DNA from: an uncultured Ruminococcus sp.
Lineage (GTDB): Bacteria > Bacillota > Clostridia > Oscillospirales > Ruminococcaceae
Assembly: GCA_910576995.1 (NCBI GenBank)
Contig: CAJTLC010000003.1
Location: 1 to 64,000, forward strand
Length of the DNA: 64,000 bases
Reading direction: 5' to 3'
Part shown: in pieces, positions 1 through 8,501 of the stretch
Position numbering within the stretch: position 1 is the stretch's first letter
Layout of the letters: each line of letters starts with the position of its first letter
Notes under the pieces: model-generated
What the model was told of the DNA's origin: nothing
Seen by the model: the letters and a program-made list of their open reading frames with translations, nothing else
The model's database searches: none
Made by a program: the position numbers and the translations under genes

Positions 1-14
1 GAGTCCGTGTTAGT

Positions 15-90
15 ACGCCTTTCAAGGCGTGGCTTGTATTCTGAGCCCCTATGGGGCGTTTACTGAAATACCCCCGGCTTTGCCGGGGGA
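15..90. other. Cluster of three GC-rich stem-loops at the window edge
   Basis: Three short perfect hairpins follow one another: ACGCCTT/AAGGCGT at 15-30, GCCCC/GGGGC at 45-57, and a GC-rich stem closed by a CTTTG loop at about 71-90. The last resembles a rho-independent terminator. The series looks like a structured RNA or the end of a mobile element such as the right end of an IS200/IS605-type unit, but no transposase is visible because the window begins here. The assignment is only a suggestion. Confidence 0.35.
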
Positions 91-124
91 TGTTTATTTT
101 ATGAATAGGCTTGGAAGATATCAC

Positions 125-188
125 TGTTGAAACCTTTTACTAATTGCACCAAATACAAGTTTGGCGCAATTAGTAAAAGGTTTCAACA
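125..188. repeat. Long inverted repeat, 23-bp perfect arms
   Basis: The arms 125-147 and 166-188 are exact reverse complements over 23 bp. After one mismatch a further 5 bp of inner pairing follows. A related copy of the right arm (GGTGCAATTAG, then CTTTCAACAA) lies at about 465-491 on the far side of the small ORF, so similar sequence brackets that ORF. The shape suggests a MITE-like element or a strong hairpin. Which of these it is cannot be decided here. Confidence 0.6.
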
Positions 189-434
189 ATAGAAATAAAA
201 AGAAGCAGGGAGATTAATTCCCCTGCTTCTTTTTAGTTTAAGCAGCAGCATGATTTGACTCGTAACTTCTTTGAACGTTTCGAGCCTTTGCAGTGCGCAG
301 ATCAGTTCCATACAGTCGGCAACATCAATTTTTCTGAATCGTATGTTATTCTGAAGCTGACGCACTTCGTGTTCCAATTCCACACGGTTGTTGTAGATGT
401 AGCTGCATAACAGCAGCATTTCTTTCTGGGTCAT
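183..434 (-). CDS. Small hypothetical protein, 83 aa
   Basis: I do not recognise this protein. It begins MTQKEMLLLC, is rich in Leu, Glu, Gln and Arg, and looks helical. The start is preceded by an AGGTG-like ribosome site. The reading frame runs straight through a 14-bp hairpin (197-234) that looks like the gene's own intrinsic terminator. It stops only inside the adjacent 23-bp inverted repeat. Both other frames have a TAA just before the hairpin, so a one-base indel near the 3' end may have lost the original stop. The last 15 or so residues are therefore suspect. Bracketing by repeat arms hints at a mobile or duplicated unit. It could also be a non-expressed remnant. Confidence 0.4.
   Translation of the reverse strand: MTQKEMLLLCSYIYNNRVELEHEVRQLQNNIRFRKIDVADCMELICALQRLETFKEVTSQIMLLLKLKRSRGINLPASFYFYC
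197..234 (-). terminator. Intrinsic terminator, 14-bp stem
   Basis: The stem arms 197-210 and 221-234 are perfectly complementary, with a GAAGCAGGG core and a run of five T on the minus strand. It lies inside the 3' end of the 83-aa ORF. Confidence 0.7.
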
Positions 435-489
435 ATGTCACCTGCTAAAGTCGGGCTTTTCATTGGTGCAATTAGGTGGGCGCTTTCAA

Positions 490-527
490 CAAAAAGATCT
501 TCGAAGTTTTCTTCGAAGATCTTTTTG
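490..527. terminator. Bidirectional terminator hairpin, 17-bp stem
   Basis: Arms 490-506 and 511-527 pair perfectly around a TTTT loop, with A and T runs at the ends that serve either strand. It sits just downstream of the minus-strand gene ending at 551 and upstream of the small ORF, and probably ends transcription of the former. Confidence 0.8.
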
Positions 528-550
528 TCCTATTGTTCTAAGGAACAACA

Positions 551-2086
551 CTAAAAATTATGATTTTTTCTTTTGTGAAAATTCATAATTTTATCTGATG
601 CGAAATTTATTCCGTTCGCCGCCATAATTATCATAAGCGGAATGAAATTGAATAAATATCTTGAACGTGTTTCCCATATCATCAGAAACAATGCCAATCC
701 AAATACGGCAAGATCAACATACGCCATTGAATCGCTTTTTCCTTTGAAGGCTCCCGAAATTATTGAAAGAGCCATAGCAATTAATATCATAAAATGATAT
801 GACTGGAAATATAGAAGCGCCTTTTTTCCATGGCAAATCAATGATTTTACAGAATTATCCTGTGCTTTTTTTAGATGATGATTAATATAATACGTGCCAT
901 CGCTCCATGTAAATCCGATTTTTTTCATCAGATGCTTACTCATGTCTGCGACAGACATTTCATTCAATCTCGCTCTGATAACCTCTTTCGCCTTGATTTT
1001 TCGGGTTTCAAAATCGGGCTGAAATTTGGTGAAATTATGTTCATCAACGTCAAATCCGCCCTCGTCTTTAAGCCCCATCATGATCCAATGGACAGTCGGG
1101 AATTGATGCGCGTCAAGCTGTTTTTCTGTAGCAATGCCGCTGTTTATACCATAATTTCGAACAGCAGAACTAAAAGCGATCAGAATGGCAGCCATTATCA
1201 TTGTTGCGGGAACCCATTTTTTTAGCGAAAGATTCGCCGCAAAATAAATTACAGAAGCTATTAAAAGAACCGCCAGACTGCCCTTGATTGAATATCCGAC
1301 AGCAATGACTGCGCTTGCCGCTGTCGTTAAGCCAAAGAAAGCCTTTGAACTCTTCGCGCGTTTTGCTTTTATTATAAGGTATACAGCTGCGGTAACGAAC
1401 GGTAGGCTCATTGAATCGGTATAACAGTACGCTGCGTACGTATAAAGCGGCGCATAACCGAGCGTCAGGAAAATTCCGAGAGCAGTCTTACGATCGTCCT
1501 TAAAAATCAACTTCATACACCTGAACATGAAAAAAAGTCCGATCTGAATAAATACTATATTCAGTAATCCGGCATCATAGACCGAAATCCCACCTTTAAA
1601 CGCATAGATCAGCTTATAATAATTAGACAGCAATATAAGCATTGCCCAATTGTTCGGAAACTGCGAAAAATAAGTTTCGTGCTTTACAGTTGCGGTCACA
1701 GCTTGGCTGAATTCTGTGCCTTTCGCGTATTCACAGGCGGCGTTGTGAATGAATCCGCAATCGCTGAACGGCACATTTTTTAGTTCGAATACCAGAAAAA
1801 GCTGAACAGTAAGCATAAGCGACGCGGCGACCGCATAAAGAATATTTATGCGGCGACTGTCGATTTTTATCTTACTGTTCAAAACTGCATACAGGATAAT
1901 CGCTAATGCAGTCATAAAAATTCCTGCGAAAATCCCCTTAAAGTCAAATTCGTCGATTTTCAAGGGCAAATGCATAAGATTTCCGCAATATGTCAGGCAT
2001 ACCGCCAACAATATCATAATGAAAAGTACTAAATAAGCCCAATGAAAAACTTTAGTCAATTTTTTTGCCATTTCACTTTTTGTCAT
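551..2086 (-). CDS. Polytopic membrane glycosyltransferase, GT-C/GT39-like
   Basis: The 511-residue protein has about ten or more hydrophobic segments. The first loop carries an acidic patch (ELKNVPFSDCGFIH, about residues 100-115), as expected for the metal or substrate-binding Asp/Glu of GT-C enzymes that use polyprenyl-phosphate sugars. A long charged segment near residues 330-400 would be the extracytoplasmic domain. Inferred role: transfer of a sugar from a lipid carrier to a cell-surface acceptor outside the membrane. Substrate and acceptor are unknown. The ribosome site upstream of the ATG at 2086 is weak, and an internal ATG (MAKKLTK, residue 6) is an alternative start. A terminator hairpin separates it from the GH44 gene upstream, so the two need not be co-transcribed. 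Confidence 0.6.
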   Translation of the reverse strand: MTKSEMAKKLTKVFHWAYLVLFIMILLAVCLTYCGNLMHLPLKIDEFDFKGIFAGIFMTALAIILYAVLNSKIKIDSRRINILYAVAASLMLTVQLFLVFELKNVPFSDCGFIHNAACEYAKGTEFSQAVTATVKHETYFSQFPNNWAMLILLSNYYKLIYAFKGGISVYDAGLLNIVFIQIGLFFMFRCMKLIFKDDRKTALGIFLTLGYAPLYTYAAYCYTDSMSLPFVTAAVYLIIKAKRAKSSKAFFGLTTAASAVIAVGYSIKGSLAVLLIASVIYFAANLSLKKWVPATMIMAAILIAFSSAVRNYGINSGIATEKQLDAHQFPTVHWIMMGLKDEGGFDVDEHNFTKFQPDFETRKIKAKEVIRARLNEMSVADMSKHLMKKIGFTWSDGTYYINHHLKKAQDNSVKSLICHGKKALLYFQSYHFMILIAMALSIISGAFKGKSDSMAYVDLAVFGLALFLMIWETRSRYLFNFIPLMIIMAANGINFASDKIMNFHKRKNHNF

Positions 2087-2124
2087 CTGAAATTATCTTC
2101 TTTCTTTATGCTGTTTATATTACA

Positions 2125-2167
2125 AAATTATCTGCCTGCATATAATTTTTACGCAGACAGATAATTT
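2125..2167 (-). terminator. Hairpin terminator after the GH44 gene
   Basis: Arms 2125-2139 and 2153-2167 pair over 15 positions. The single non-Watson-Crick position is a G.U pair only in minus-strand RNA, which fits termination of the upstream minus-strand GH44 gene. Confidence 0.6.
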
Positions 2168-2184
2168 ATTCTTAGAGTTATGAA

Positions 2185-4446
2185 TCAAAGAGTACCTTGC
2201 GAAGCAAGATCCTTTGATTCAAGGAGTAACTTGCGGAGCAGAATCATATCATAAACGTCGATCCTGTTATCTTCGTATATATCAGCATTTTTAACGTTCG
2301 TCAGTTTGTCGGATTTCGTCAGCAGCCATTGTCCGAGCATTACTATATCTGCAACAGAAACTTTACCGTCGTCGTTTACGTCTCCTTTCAGCGTTAAGGA
2401 AGATTTTTCATACTTATAAACAACTTCTATCTTCTTCAGTTTAACTTCAACTTCGTCGCCGTCGTCCTGCTTTTCGGAAGCGTCCCACCATTTCTGAAAC
2501 TCGATCTTGCCGTCGGAAATTACAGCTTCGACCTCTTCCTCATCCTTTGTGAACGTACCGTCGAATTCAACCGTTGCGGAAACATCGCTGCCCAATGCAA
2601 GGCTGTAACTTTTGGAAGTCCAGAAATCCGTACCATTTTTGTCGACAGCGTTAATAGAGATCGCGCAGCCTGCCGTACCCCATGATGAACCGAGTTTTGT
2701 AGAGGTATCGGCTGTAATTATAACTTTGGAGATGTGTTCCGGATCAGATATAGGAACTTCAACAAATCCGTTGGCGTTAATTTTGTCGTCAAGGTCGCTG
2801 AAAATTTCTGATTTTTCCGTTACAGCGTCGGGATCGTAAATTTCCAGACCGGCAAAGTCAGAGGCGTCATCACTGATGACAACCATTGCTGCGGATAGAG
2901 CCGGAAGCGTAACATTTACTTTGTTGTCTTTTACGTTGTCAATTATATCGATAAGGCGGATTTCCGCAGAATCGCCATAAACTGCATAAACCGCGGCTGC
3001 GGCGTATTCCGCATCTGAATTCTGAAGATCGATAACAGCATTTTCACTGTTGGTGAAATTTTTGTTGGTGAGCATTGCTGTTACTGTTCCTTTATCAGAG
3101 CCGTTGATCGAAGCATAAGAACTTGCCAGCGAAACGTCCTCGGTGTATGTCGGGATAAGCGTATCGCCAAAATGACCGCCTTTGCCGTCGTAATTAGTGT
3201 AGAGGTTTATTCCTGCAAACTGATAAGAATTTCCTCCCCAGATAGAGGCAAAATAAACTTCTGCATCGGCAAAGCATCCGAGTGTTTCAGCCTGAGCAAC
3301 AGTCGCGCTTGCGTCCTCTCCCCCATAATTATATTCTGTGATAGCAAGCTTTGTGCCAGGATAATACTTATCTATAGAAGCCTGAATTGTTGGAAGAATC
3401 GGCACATTCTCCTGACACCACTGCCCTATCCAGCTGTTTTCCTTGAATCCTTTTTCATAGAGAGTGCGAACAGACTGTACTCTATCCTCCGCGCCTTCTC
3501 TTGCGGATTCCGAATAATAATGAATGTCAAGAACATCCAGCAGGCGAACGCCCGTTTCTTCTTCGGCTTTCTTCATACGGTCGAGGTAATAGTCGATGTA
3601 CCAGTGATAGCCTCCCTCAGCCTTGATAGTTTCCCATTCTGTGCTGTTGTCGTCGTCGGCAAGATGATCGTAAGCGGTATATCCATAAAGCGCGGGTCCG
3701 AAAATCTCAGCATTTGGATCGAGTTTTTTCACTGCCGCCGCAAGTTCGATTGACTTATCGCTAAGTTCTTTCATTCCTACCGGTTCGGGATGAATTCTGC
3801 TGTGCGTATGACTCCAGAGAGCCGGTTCATTATCAAGGCTGTAGGCTTGAATTCCGCTGCTTGCAGTCGAATCGCCCAGTTTATTGATAATATAATTTAC
3901 ATATTCATCCATGTATACTGTGCCGTCGTCAAGGTCAGGCTCGGCTGCAAACGCGCCGCCTTTAGTGAATTCTACCTTATTCCAGCGCGCCGAGGGAGCA
4001 GTTTCTTCTTCCGTTACAGTGCCGTTGATATCGGCGGCAACATAGCCTGCCATCTGAAGCGTAGTCAGTTTATAGTCGAATCCGTGTTTCGCACTGTCGG
4101 CAGAAAATCTCTGAACGCAGTCGGCAGGTCTGTCGGATGAAGAAAGATTGGTATCAGAACTGTATTTCCAGTCCGAACCTGCATTAGAAGCGTTTGTTTC
4201 CCAGTTATAACCCGTCATTCTGTTTCCACCTTGACGAACAGCATGAGCAGTAACGTTTTTGTAGTCTGCGGAATTTCCGTATTCGTTGATTCCGTAAATC
4301 AGAGGGCTTATTTTTTTGCCTGTTCCTCCCAGATCGATCGTGACCTTCATATCGTAGGAATTATCCGCTGCAACGGAATTGAACGGTGCGGAAACTGTAG
4401 TTATAAGTACAGCCATAGCCGCCAAAAAAGGTTTGATTTTTTTCAT
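2185..4446 (-). CDS. Secreted GH44 endoglucanase/xyloglucanase with dockerin
   Basis: The protein has 753 residues from the ATG at 4446, chosen because a strong GGGAGG site lies nine bases upstream; a longer in-frame start at 4494 lacks one. A signal peptide covers residues 1 to about 27. A glycoside hydrolase family 44 domain follows to about residue 540, with the diagnostic GGNRMTGYNWETNAS segment, a likely acid/base Glu207 in LDNEPALW and a likely nucleophile Glu371 in ITEYNYGG. A beta-rich module of about 110 residues (about 565-680) resembles the carbohydrate-binding modules attached to ruminococcal GH44 enzymes; its family is not certain. Residues 686-753 are a type I dockerin with two calcium-loop repeats starting GDVNDDG and ADIYEDN. 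The enzyme should cut beta-1,4-glucan or xyloglucan while docked on a cellulosomal scaffoldin. Confidence 0.93.
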   Translation of the reverse strand: MKKIKPFLAAMAVLITTVSAPFNSVAADNSYDMKVTIDLGGTGKKISPLIYGINEYGNSADYKNVTAHAVRQGGNRMTGYNWETNASNAGSDWKYSSDTNLSSSDRPADCVQRFSADSAKHGFDYKLTTLQMAGYVAADINGTVTEEETAPSARWNKVEFTKGGAFAAEPDLDDGTVYMDEYVNYIINKLGDSTASSGIQAYSLDNEPALWSHTHSRIHPEPVGMKELSDKSIELAAAVKKLDPNAEIFGPALYGYTAYDHLADDDNSTEWETIKAEGGYHWYIDYYLDRMKKAEEETGVRLLDVLDIHYYSESAREGAEDRVQSVRTLYEKGFKENSWIGQWCQENVPILPTIQASIDKYYPGTKLAITEYNYGGEDASATVAQAETLGCFADAEVYFASIWGGNSYQFAGINLYTNYDGKGGHFGDTLIPTYTEDVSLASSYASINGSDKGTVTAMLTNKNFTNSENAVIDLQNSDAEYAAAAVYAVYGDSAEIRLIDIIDNVKDNKVNVTLPALSAAMVVISDDASDFAGLEIYDPDAVTEKSEIFSDLDDKINANGFVEVPISDPEHISKVIITADTSTKLGSSWGTAGCAISINAVDKNGTDFWTSKSYSLALGSDVSATVEFDGTFTKDEEEVEAVISDGKIEFQKWWDASEKQDDGDEVEVKLKKIEVVYKYEKSSLTLKGDVNDDGKVSVADIVMLGQWLLTKSDKLTNVKNADIYEDNRIDVYDMILLRKLLLESKDLASQGTL

Positions 4447-4498
4447 GTAAACATTCCTCCCTTTAATATAAATTTTACCTGCATATGTATGCATTTAT

Positions 4499-4527
4499 AT
4501 TATACCACATTTTCAACTGATTTACAA
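4499..4527 (-). promoter_or_regulatory. Promoter of the GH44 gene
   Basis: On the minus strand TTGTAA (4527-4522) is separated by 17 bp from TATAAT (4504-4499). The start codon is about 50 bp downstream. Confidence 0.65.
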
Positions 4528-4832
4528 GAAGTTTTCTAAAAATTTTGGATAAAATTTCAGCTAAGAAAAATAGGCGTTCGATATCGTCTTAAGATTATCT
4601 TAACATTTATAAAGATTTCTTAAAAAGTCGCCTACCCTATTGACAATTATTTCACATAAGCCTATAATATACTAAGCGCTGATACAGCGAGGAAGTCATA
4701 ATATGATACTGATTCGAATTTTGTAACTTTTATGTAAGATTACGGAATTATAATAATATCAACAAATAAACTTGTTTGAAAACAATTTTCAAGTATATTT
4801 ATTATAGGACTCTGCAAAAAATGAAAAAAAGC

Positions 4833-4861
4833 TTGACAAATCAGTGACAATGTGGTATTAT
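4833..4861 (+). promoter_or_regulatory. Promoter of the macAB-like operon
   Basis: TTGACA (4833-4838) is followed after 17 bp by TATTAT (4856-4861), about 64 bp before the first gene of the exporter operon. Confidence 0.75.
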
Positions 4862-4924
4862 ATAACTGCAATAATCGTACTATTCATCATAGTACGCCAA
4901 TGACAGAAAGGAGAACATAATTTT

Positions 4925-6382
4925 ATGGCAAAATCCAAAAAACTCGTAGTCGGACTCACCGCCGGAGGTATTGCCGCTCTAATTATAGTAGGCGCTGCCG
5001 GCTGTGCAGTCAGCAAAATATTCTCTTCCGTTAGCGACAGCGGAATGGGAATCGAAGTCGCTGCTGCCGAAAAGACCGATCTCATTCGCGGAATAAACGT
5101 TTCAGGTACTATAAACGGCGTTAATACCGTGAAAGTTACAAGTTCGGCGTCTTCGAAAATTGAATCGCTTCTTGTTTCGCCGGGCGATTACGTAAAAAAA
5201 GGCGACGTTCTCTGCATTTTCGACAGTTCTTCCCTTAAGGATGAATATGACGCTCTCAAGCAGGAGGTTGATAATGCGGAGAAAATGAGCAAGAAAACTC
5301 ATGATGTCAATTTGCGAAACCTAAACGAGGCAAAAACTGACAGGGAAACTTCTCTTGTACAGGCTCAGCGCGCTATTGATGAGGCTGTCGCCGCCCGTGA
5401 TAAGGCTTCTGCACGTTACAGTGCAGCAGTTGAAAAATACAACTCAGCCGCCGCACGCAAGGGGGAATTGTATGATCAGCTCCAGTATGCCGACGACGAG
5501 GAATCCGCAGAAACGCTGGCTGAACTTTATCAGGAAGCCATTTCGGAATTTCAGAGCGCTGAATCGGAAATGACGTCTCTTGCAGATCAGCTTGATTCGT
5601 GCGAAAGCGCTATACAATCAGCTAAAGACGCTTATGATTCAGCAAAAAGAACCGCTGATTCAGCAGTTCAGAATATGCAGGACGTTTTAGACGCCGAGAA
5701 GTTCAATTCCGATAATTCATCCAAAAAGCAGCTTAACAAGCTTGCCGAGCAGATAGAGGAATGCACGGTAAAAGCTCCGATAGACGGCATGGTGACTTCA
5801 CTGAACGCTGCGGAAGGCTCTATCCCCTCTTCCGAAGCAATTATGACGATCGTTGACGATTCTTCCCTGGTCATCACGGCTGATATCCGCGAATCTGATA
5901 TTCTCCGAATCAACGAGGGCATGAGGGCTGTTGTAAAAACCTCCGCAACCGGAGATGAGGAATTCGGAGGAGAGGTTACAAAGGTCGTGAAGATCTTTCA
6001 GGAAAATTCCGATGATCCTTACTCACAGAACGAGGGCAGCTATACCGCGGAAATCACTGTTGACAGCGATTATGAGAATCTGTTTATAGGAATGAAAGCG
6101 AGCGTTCAGATAGTTCTCGAAGAAAAGGAAAATGTTCTTGCCGTTCCCTACGATTCTATAGTTGAAAAGGAAGACGGAACGAATGTTGTATACATTTCGC
6201 GCCCGCAGGACGACGGAACTTTTGTTGCCGACGAGGTTGCTGTAGAAGCCGGCATGGAATCGGATTACTTATCAGAGATAGTTTCTTCGGAAGTGAGCGA
6301 GGGCGATAATATAATTATGAATCCGAATTCCGTAAGCGACGGTCAGCGATACAGTTTTGAATACGGAGGCTTCAATGAATAA
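4925..6382 (+). CDS. MacA/HlyD-type periplasmic adaptor subunit of an ABC exporter
   Basis: This 485-residue membrane fusion protein has a membrane anchor at residues 7-27; Cys27 in VGAAGC may be a lipidation site, though it is not a classic lipobox. Next come a first half lipoyl-like domain (VSPGDYVKKGDVLCIFD), a long Ala/Glu/Ser-rich coiled-coil hairpin (about 100-270) and the second half lipoyl motif (CTVKAPIDGMV). A beta-barrel region closes the protein. It should bridge the permease to the outside in efflux of a peptide, antibiotic or lipid. An AGAAAGGAG site precedes the ATG. The 3' end overlaps the ATPase gene by 8 bp, so translation is probably coupled. Confidence 0.85.
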   Translation: MAKSKKLVVGLTAGGIAALIIVGAAGCAVSKIFSSVSDSGMGIEVAAAEKTDLIRGINVSGTINGVNTVKVTSSASSKIESLLVSPGDYVKKGDVLCIFDSSSLKDEYDALKQEVDNAEKMSKKTHDVNLRNLNEAKTDRETSLVQAQRAIDEAVAARDKASARYSAAVEKYNSAAARKGELYDQLQYADDEESAETLAELYQEAISEFQSAESEMTSLADQLDSCESAIQSAKDAYDSAKRTADSAVQNMQDVLDAEKFNSDNSSKKQLNKLAEQIEECTVKAPIDGMVTSLNAAEGSIPSSEAIMTIVDDSSLVITADIRESDILRINEGMRAVVKTSATGDEEFGGEVTKVVKIFQENSDDPYSQNEGSYTAEITVDSDYENLFIGMKASVQIVLEEKENVLAVPYDSIVEKEDGTNVVYISRPQDDGTFVADEVAVEAGMESDYLSEIVSSEVSEGDNIIMNPNSVSDGQRYSFEYGGFNE

Positions 6383-7085
6383 GGCGATAATTTCAATGAA
6401 AAATATTATCAAGCGTTATTATATTGGTCAGCCCAATGAATTGCAGATACTTAACGGAATCTCTATCGACGTTCGGCAGGGTGAATTCATGTCAATAGTC
6501 GGGGCGTCCGGTTCAGGCAAAAGTACGCTTATGAATATTATCGGCGCGCTGGATCGTCCGACGGAGGGAGAATATTACCTCAACGGCAAAGATATTTCAA
6601 CTTTATCCGATAAGGCTCTGAGTCAGATACGAAATGCGGAGATAGGTTTCGTATTTCAGACGTTTAATCTGATCCCAAGGACAAGCGCGCTGAAAAACGT
6701 TGAACTGCCAATGCTTTACGCAGGCGTCAGCGGAAAGGAGCGTTCGCGAAAGGCTATGGAATTGCTGAAAATGGTTGATATGCAGGACAGATACACGCAT
6801 ATGCCGAATGAATTATCCGGCGGTCAGAAACAGCGCGTTGCTATTGCGCGGGCCATGGCGAACGACCCCTCGATAATTCTTGCGGACGAGCCGACGGGCG
6901 CGCTTGATACGAAAACAGGACGGCTGGTCATGGATATTTTTCATAAACTTCATAAAGAGCAGGGCAAAACGATAGTTCTCATTACGCACAGCCCCGAACT
7001 TGCCGCGGAAACGCAGCGTATCGTCACTATCAGCGACGGTTCGGTAATTTCAGATGTCGGAGGTGACGCAAATGAATCTGTTTGA
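6375..7085 (+). CDS. ABC transporter ATPase, MacB/LolD type
   Basis: The 236-residue ATPase starts at the ATG at 6375, which has GGAGG five bases upstream; the TTG at 6357 is less likely. It shows Walker A (GASGSGKST), Q-loop (FVFQTFNLI), signature (LSGGQKQR), Walker B with D-loop (IILADEPTGALD) and the switch His in ITHSPE. Length and motifs match the MacB/LolD/FtsE-type subfamily that drives mechanotransmission exporters. It is the middle gene of a three-gene operon and overlaps both neighbours. Confidence 0.93.
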   Translation: MNKAIISMKNIIKRYYIGQPNELQILNGISIDVRQGEFMSIVGASGSGKSTLMNIIGALDRPTEGEYYLNGKDISTLSDKALSQIRNAEIGFVFQTFNLIPRTSALKNVELPMLYAGVSGKERSRKAMELLKMVDMQDRYTHMPNELSGGQKQRVAIARAMANDPSIILADEPTGALDTKTGRLVMDIFHKLHKEQGKTIVLITHSPELAAETQRIVTISDGSVISDVGGDANESV

Positions 7086-8376
7086 ATGCATACGGCTTGC
7101 TTTTTCTTCGCTTATCGCCAATAAACTGCGCGCTCTTCTCACGATGCTTGGCATTATAATCGGAGTCAGCGCGGTAATTACGATAACAACGCTTGGTTCT
7201 TCGCTTCAAAAAACGCTGAGCGCGTCCTTCGATAAAATGGGTATGAATTACATTTCTATGTACGTAACGCAGAAAGACTACGAGGAAGAGAACGCTTACC
7301 TTACTTCTGATGATGCGATCAAAGCCGAGCAGATGTACGGTCTGGTTAATGAATATCCCGACAGATTCGCCGTAGTTCTTAATGAGGATTTCGGAGAAAG
7401 CGAGATAATCAACGAAAATAACGAAACTATTAAGAATAGCCTTACCGGAATTGCCGACGGTTATCTTGATTATGCTTCTTTGAAGATTGTGCGCGGCAGA
7501 AATATCACGCAGGCTGACTGTGCCGGGCTGAAGCATACCGCTCTCGTTTCAGATATTTTTGTCGGACAATATTTCAATAAGAATGATAATCCGATTGGTC
7601 AGACTCTGGAATTCACCATGTCTGACGGAGTAAGCCAGAAATTCACGATCGTTGGCGTTTATCATTACTCAATGGCGATGCAGGGCAAATTTGACCCCAA
7701 TACGCCTGAAATCGAAAAAGTCACACCCGTTTATATTCCCTATGATACTGCGATGAGTCTCAAAGGTATGCCCGCAAACGAGCAGTATTGGGCTAACATG
7801 ATGATCAAACCCGGTTATGATTTCAACGAAAGCGCGGATATTTTACGCAGTTATTTCGACGAACTGTACAGCCAGAACAAATATTGGAGGCTTGAATATT
7901 ACGATCCTCATAATGATTTTAAGATAATCAACACTGTGCTTCTCGTAGTGACCTGCGTTATTGCCATAATCGCCATGATATCGCTGCTTGTTGGCGGCGT
8001 CGGCGTTATGAATATCATGCTTGTAAGCGTTACGGAGCGTACCAAAGAAATTGGAATACGAAAAGCTCTCGGTGCGAAAAATTCCAATATTCGCCTGCAA
8101 TTCGTTGTGGAATCGATAATAATTTGTCTTACGGGCGGAGTTATCGGAATCCTTATTGGTGTAATAAATGGATTTATAGTGAAGATCGCAGCCGAATTGA
8201 TAATCAAGTACGCGAATCAGGACATCGCCGAAGTTCTCACGCTTACTGTAAGTCCGTCGATCATAGCAATTATGATATCAGTCTTTTTCTCCATGATGAT
8301 AGGCATTTTCTTCGGATATTATCCCGCGAATAAAGCCGCTAAAATGAATCCCATAGACGCTTTGAGATATGATTAA
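7072..8376 (+). CDS. MacB-type ABC permease (FtsX-like)
   Basis: The permease has 434 residues from the ATG at 7072, which has GGAGGTG six bases upstream inside the ATPase gene; the ATG at 7054 would itself contain that site. One transmembrane helix lies at about residues 20-45. A large extracytoplasmic MacB-like domain follows to about 280, then three C-terminal helices of the FtsX fold, including the conserved VTERTKEIGIRKALGA segment. With the adaptor and ATPase it forms a complete MacAB-like tripartite exporter. The substrate cannot be read from the sequence. Three hairpins follow the stop codon. Confidence 0.93.
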   Translation: MNLFECIRLAFSSLIANKLRALLTMLGIIIGVSAVITITTLGSSLQKTLSASFDKMGMNYISMYVTQKDYEEENAYLTSDDAIKAEQMYGLVNEYPDRFAVVLNEDFGESEIINENNETIKNSLTGIADGYLDYASLKIVRGRNITQADCAGLKHTALVSDIFVGQYFNKNDNPIGQTLEFTMSDGVSQKFTIVGVYHYSMAMQGKFDPNTPEIEKVTPVYIPYDTAMSLKGMPANEQYWANMMIKPGYDFNESADILRSYFDELYSQNKYWRLEYYDPHNDFKIINTVLLVVTCVIAIIAMISLLVGGVGVMNIMLVSVTERTKEIGIRKALGAKNSNIRLQFVVESIIICLTGGVIGILIGVINGFIVKIAAELIIKYANQDIAEVLTLTVSPSIIAIMISVFFSMMIGIFFGYYPANKAAKMNPIDALRYD

Positions 8377-8379
8377 TAC

Positions 8380-8452
8380 TATAGCGTGTTCACATAAAAT
8401 GAATGTGAACACGCTATAAACTCTGATCTTTTCATTGAACCGATCAGAGTTT
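8380..8452 (+). repeat. Two stem-loops after the exporter operon
   Basis: A 16-bp perfect stem (8380-8395 with 8403-8418) is immediately followed by an 11-bp perfect stem (8418-8428 with 8442-8452). They lie between convergent genes and probably stabilise or end the transcript together with the terminator at 8466-8496. Confidence 0.65.
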
Positions 8453-8465
8453 AGCATGACAACAA

Positions 8466-8496
8466 ATCGCGCCGTACACATTTTGTGCGGCGCGAT
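8466..8496. terminator. Terminator between convergent genes
   Basis: The GC-rich stem ATCGCGCCG/CGGCGCGAT is followed on the plus strand by CATTTTTATTT. It ends the exporter operon. On the minus strand it lies just past the NYN-protein gene but has a poorer T-run. Confidence 0.8.
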
Positions 8497-8501
8497 CATT
8501 T

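Larger units (their letters stand above)
4447..4924. other. Divergent intergenic region, GH44 versus macAB
   Basis: This 478-bp gap holds two divergent promoters (4499-4527 minus, 4833-4861 plus) and an AT-rich middle with no credible gene. Within it, TTAAGATTATCTTAA at 4589-4603 is a perfect 6-3-6 inverted repeat, and a related half-site (AAGATTTCTTAA) lies about 10 bp to the right. This spacing suits a dimeric regulator site, but no regulator gene is adjacent. Confidence 0.45.

Noticed and set aside
4858..5085. 75-codon minus-strand frame at the start of the macA gene
   Set aside because: It is antisense to macA and its promoter, with no support.
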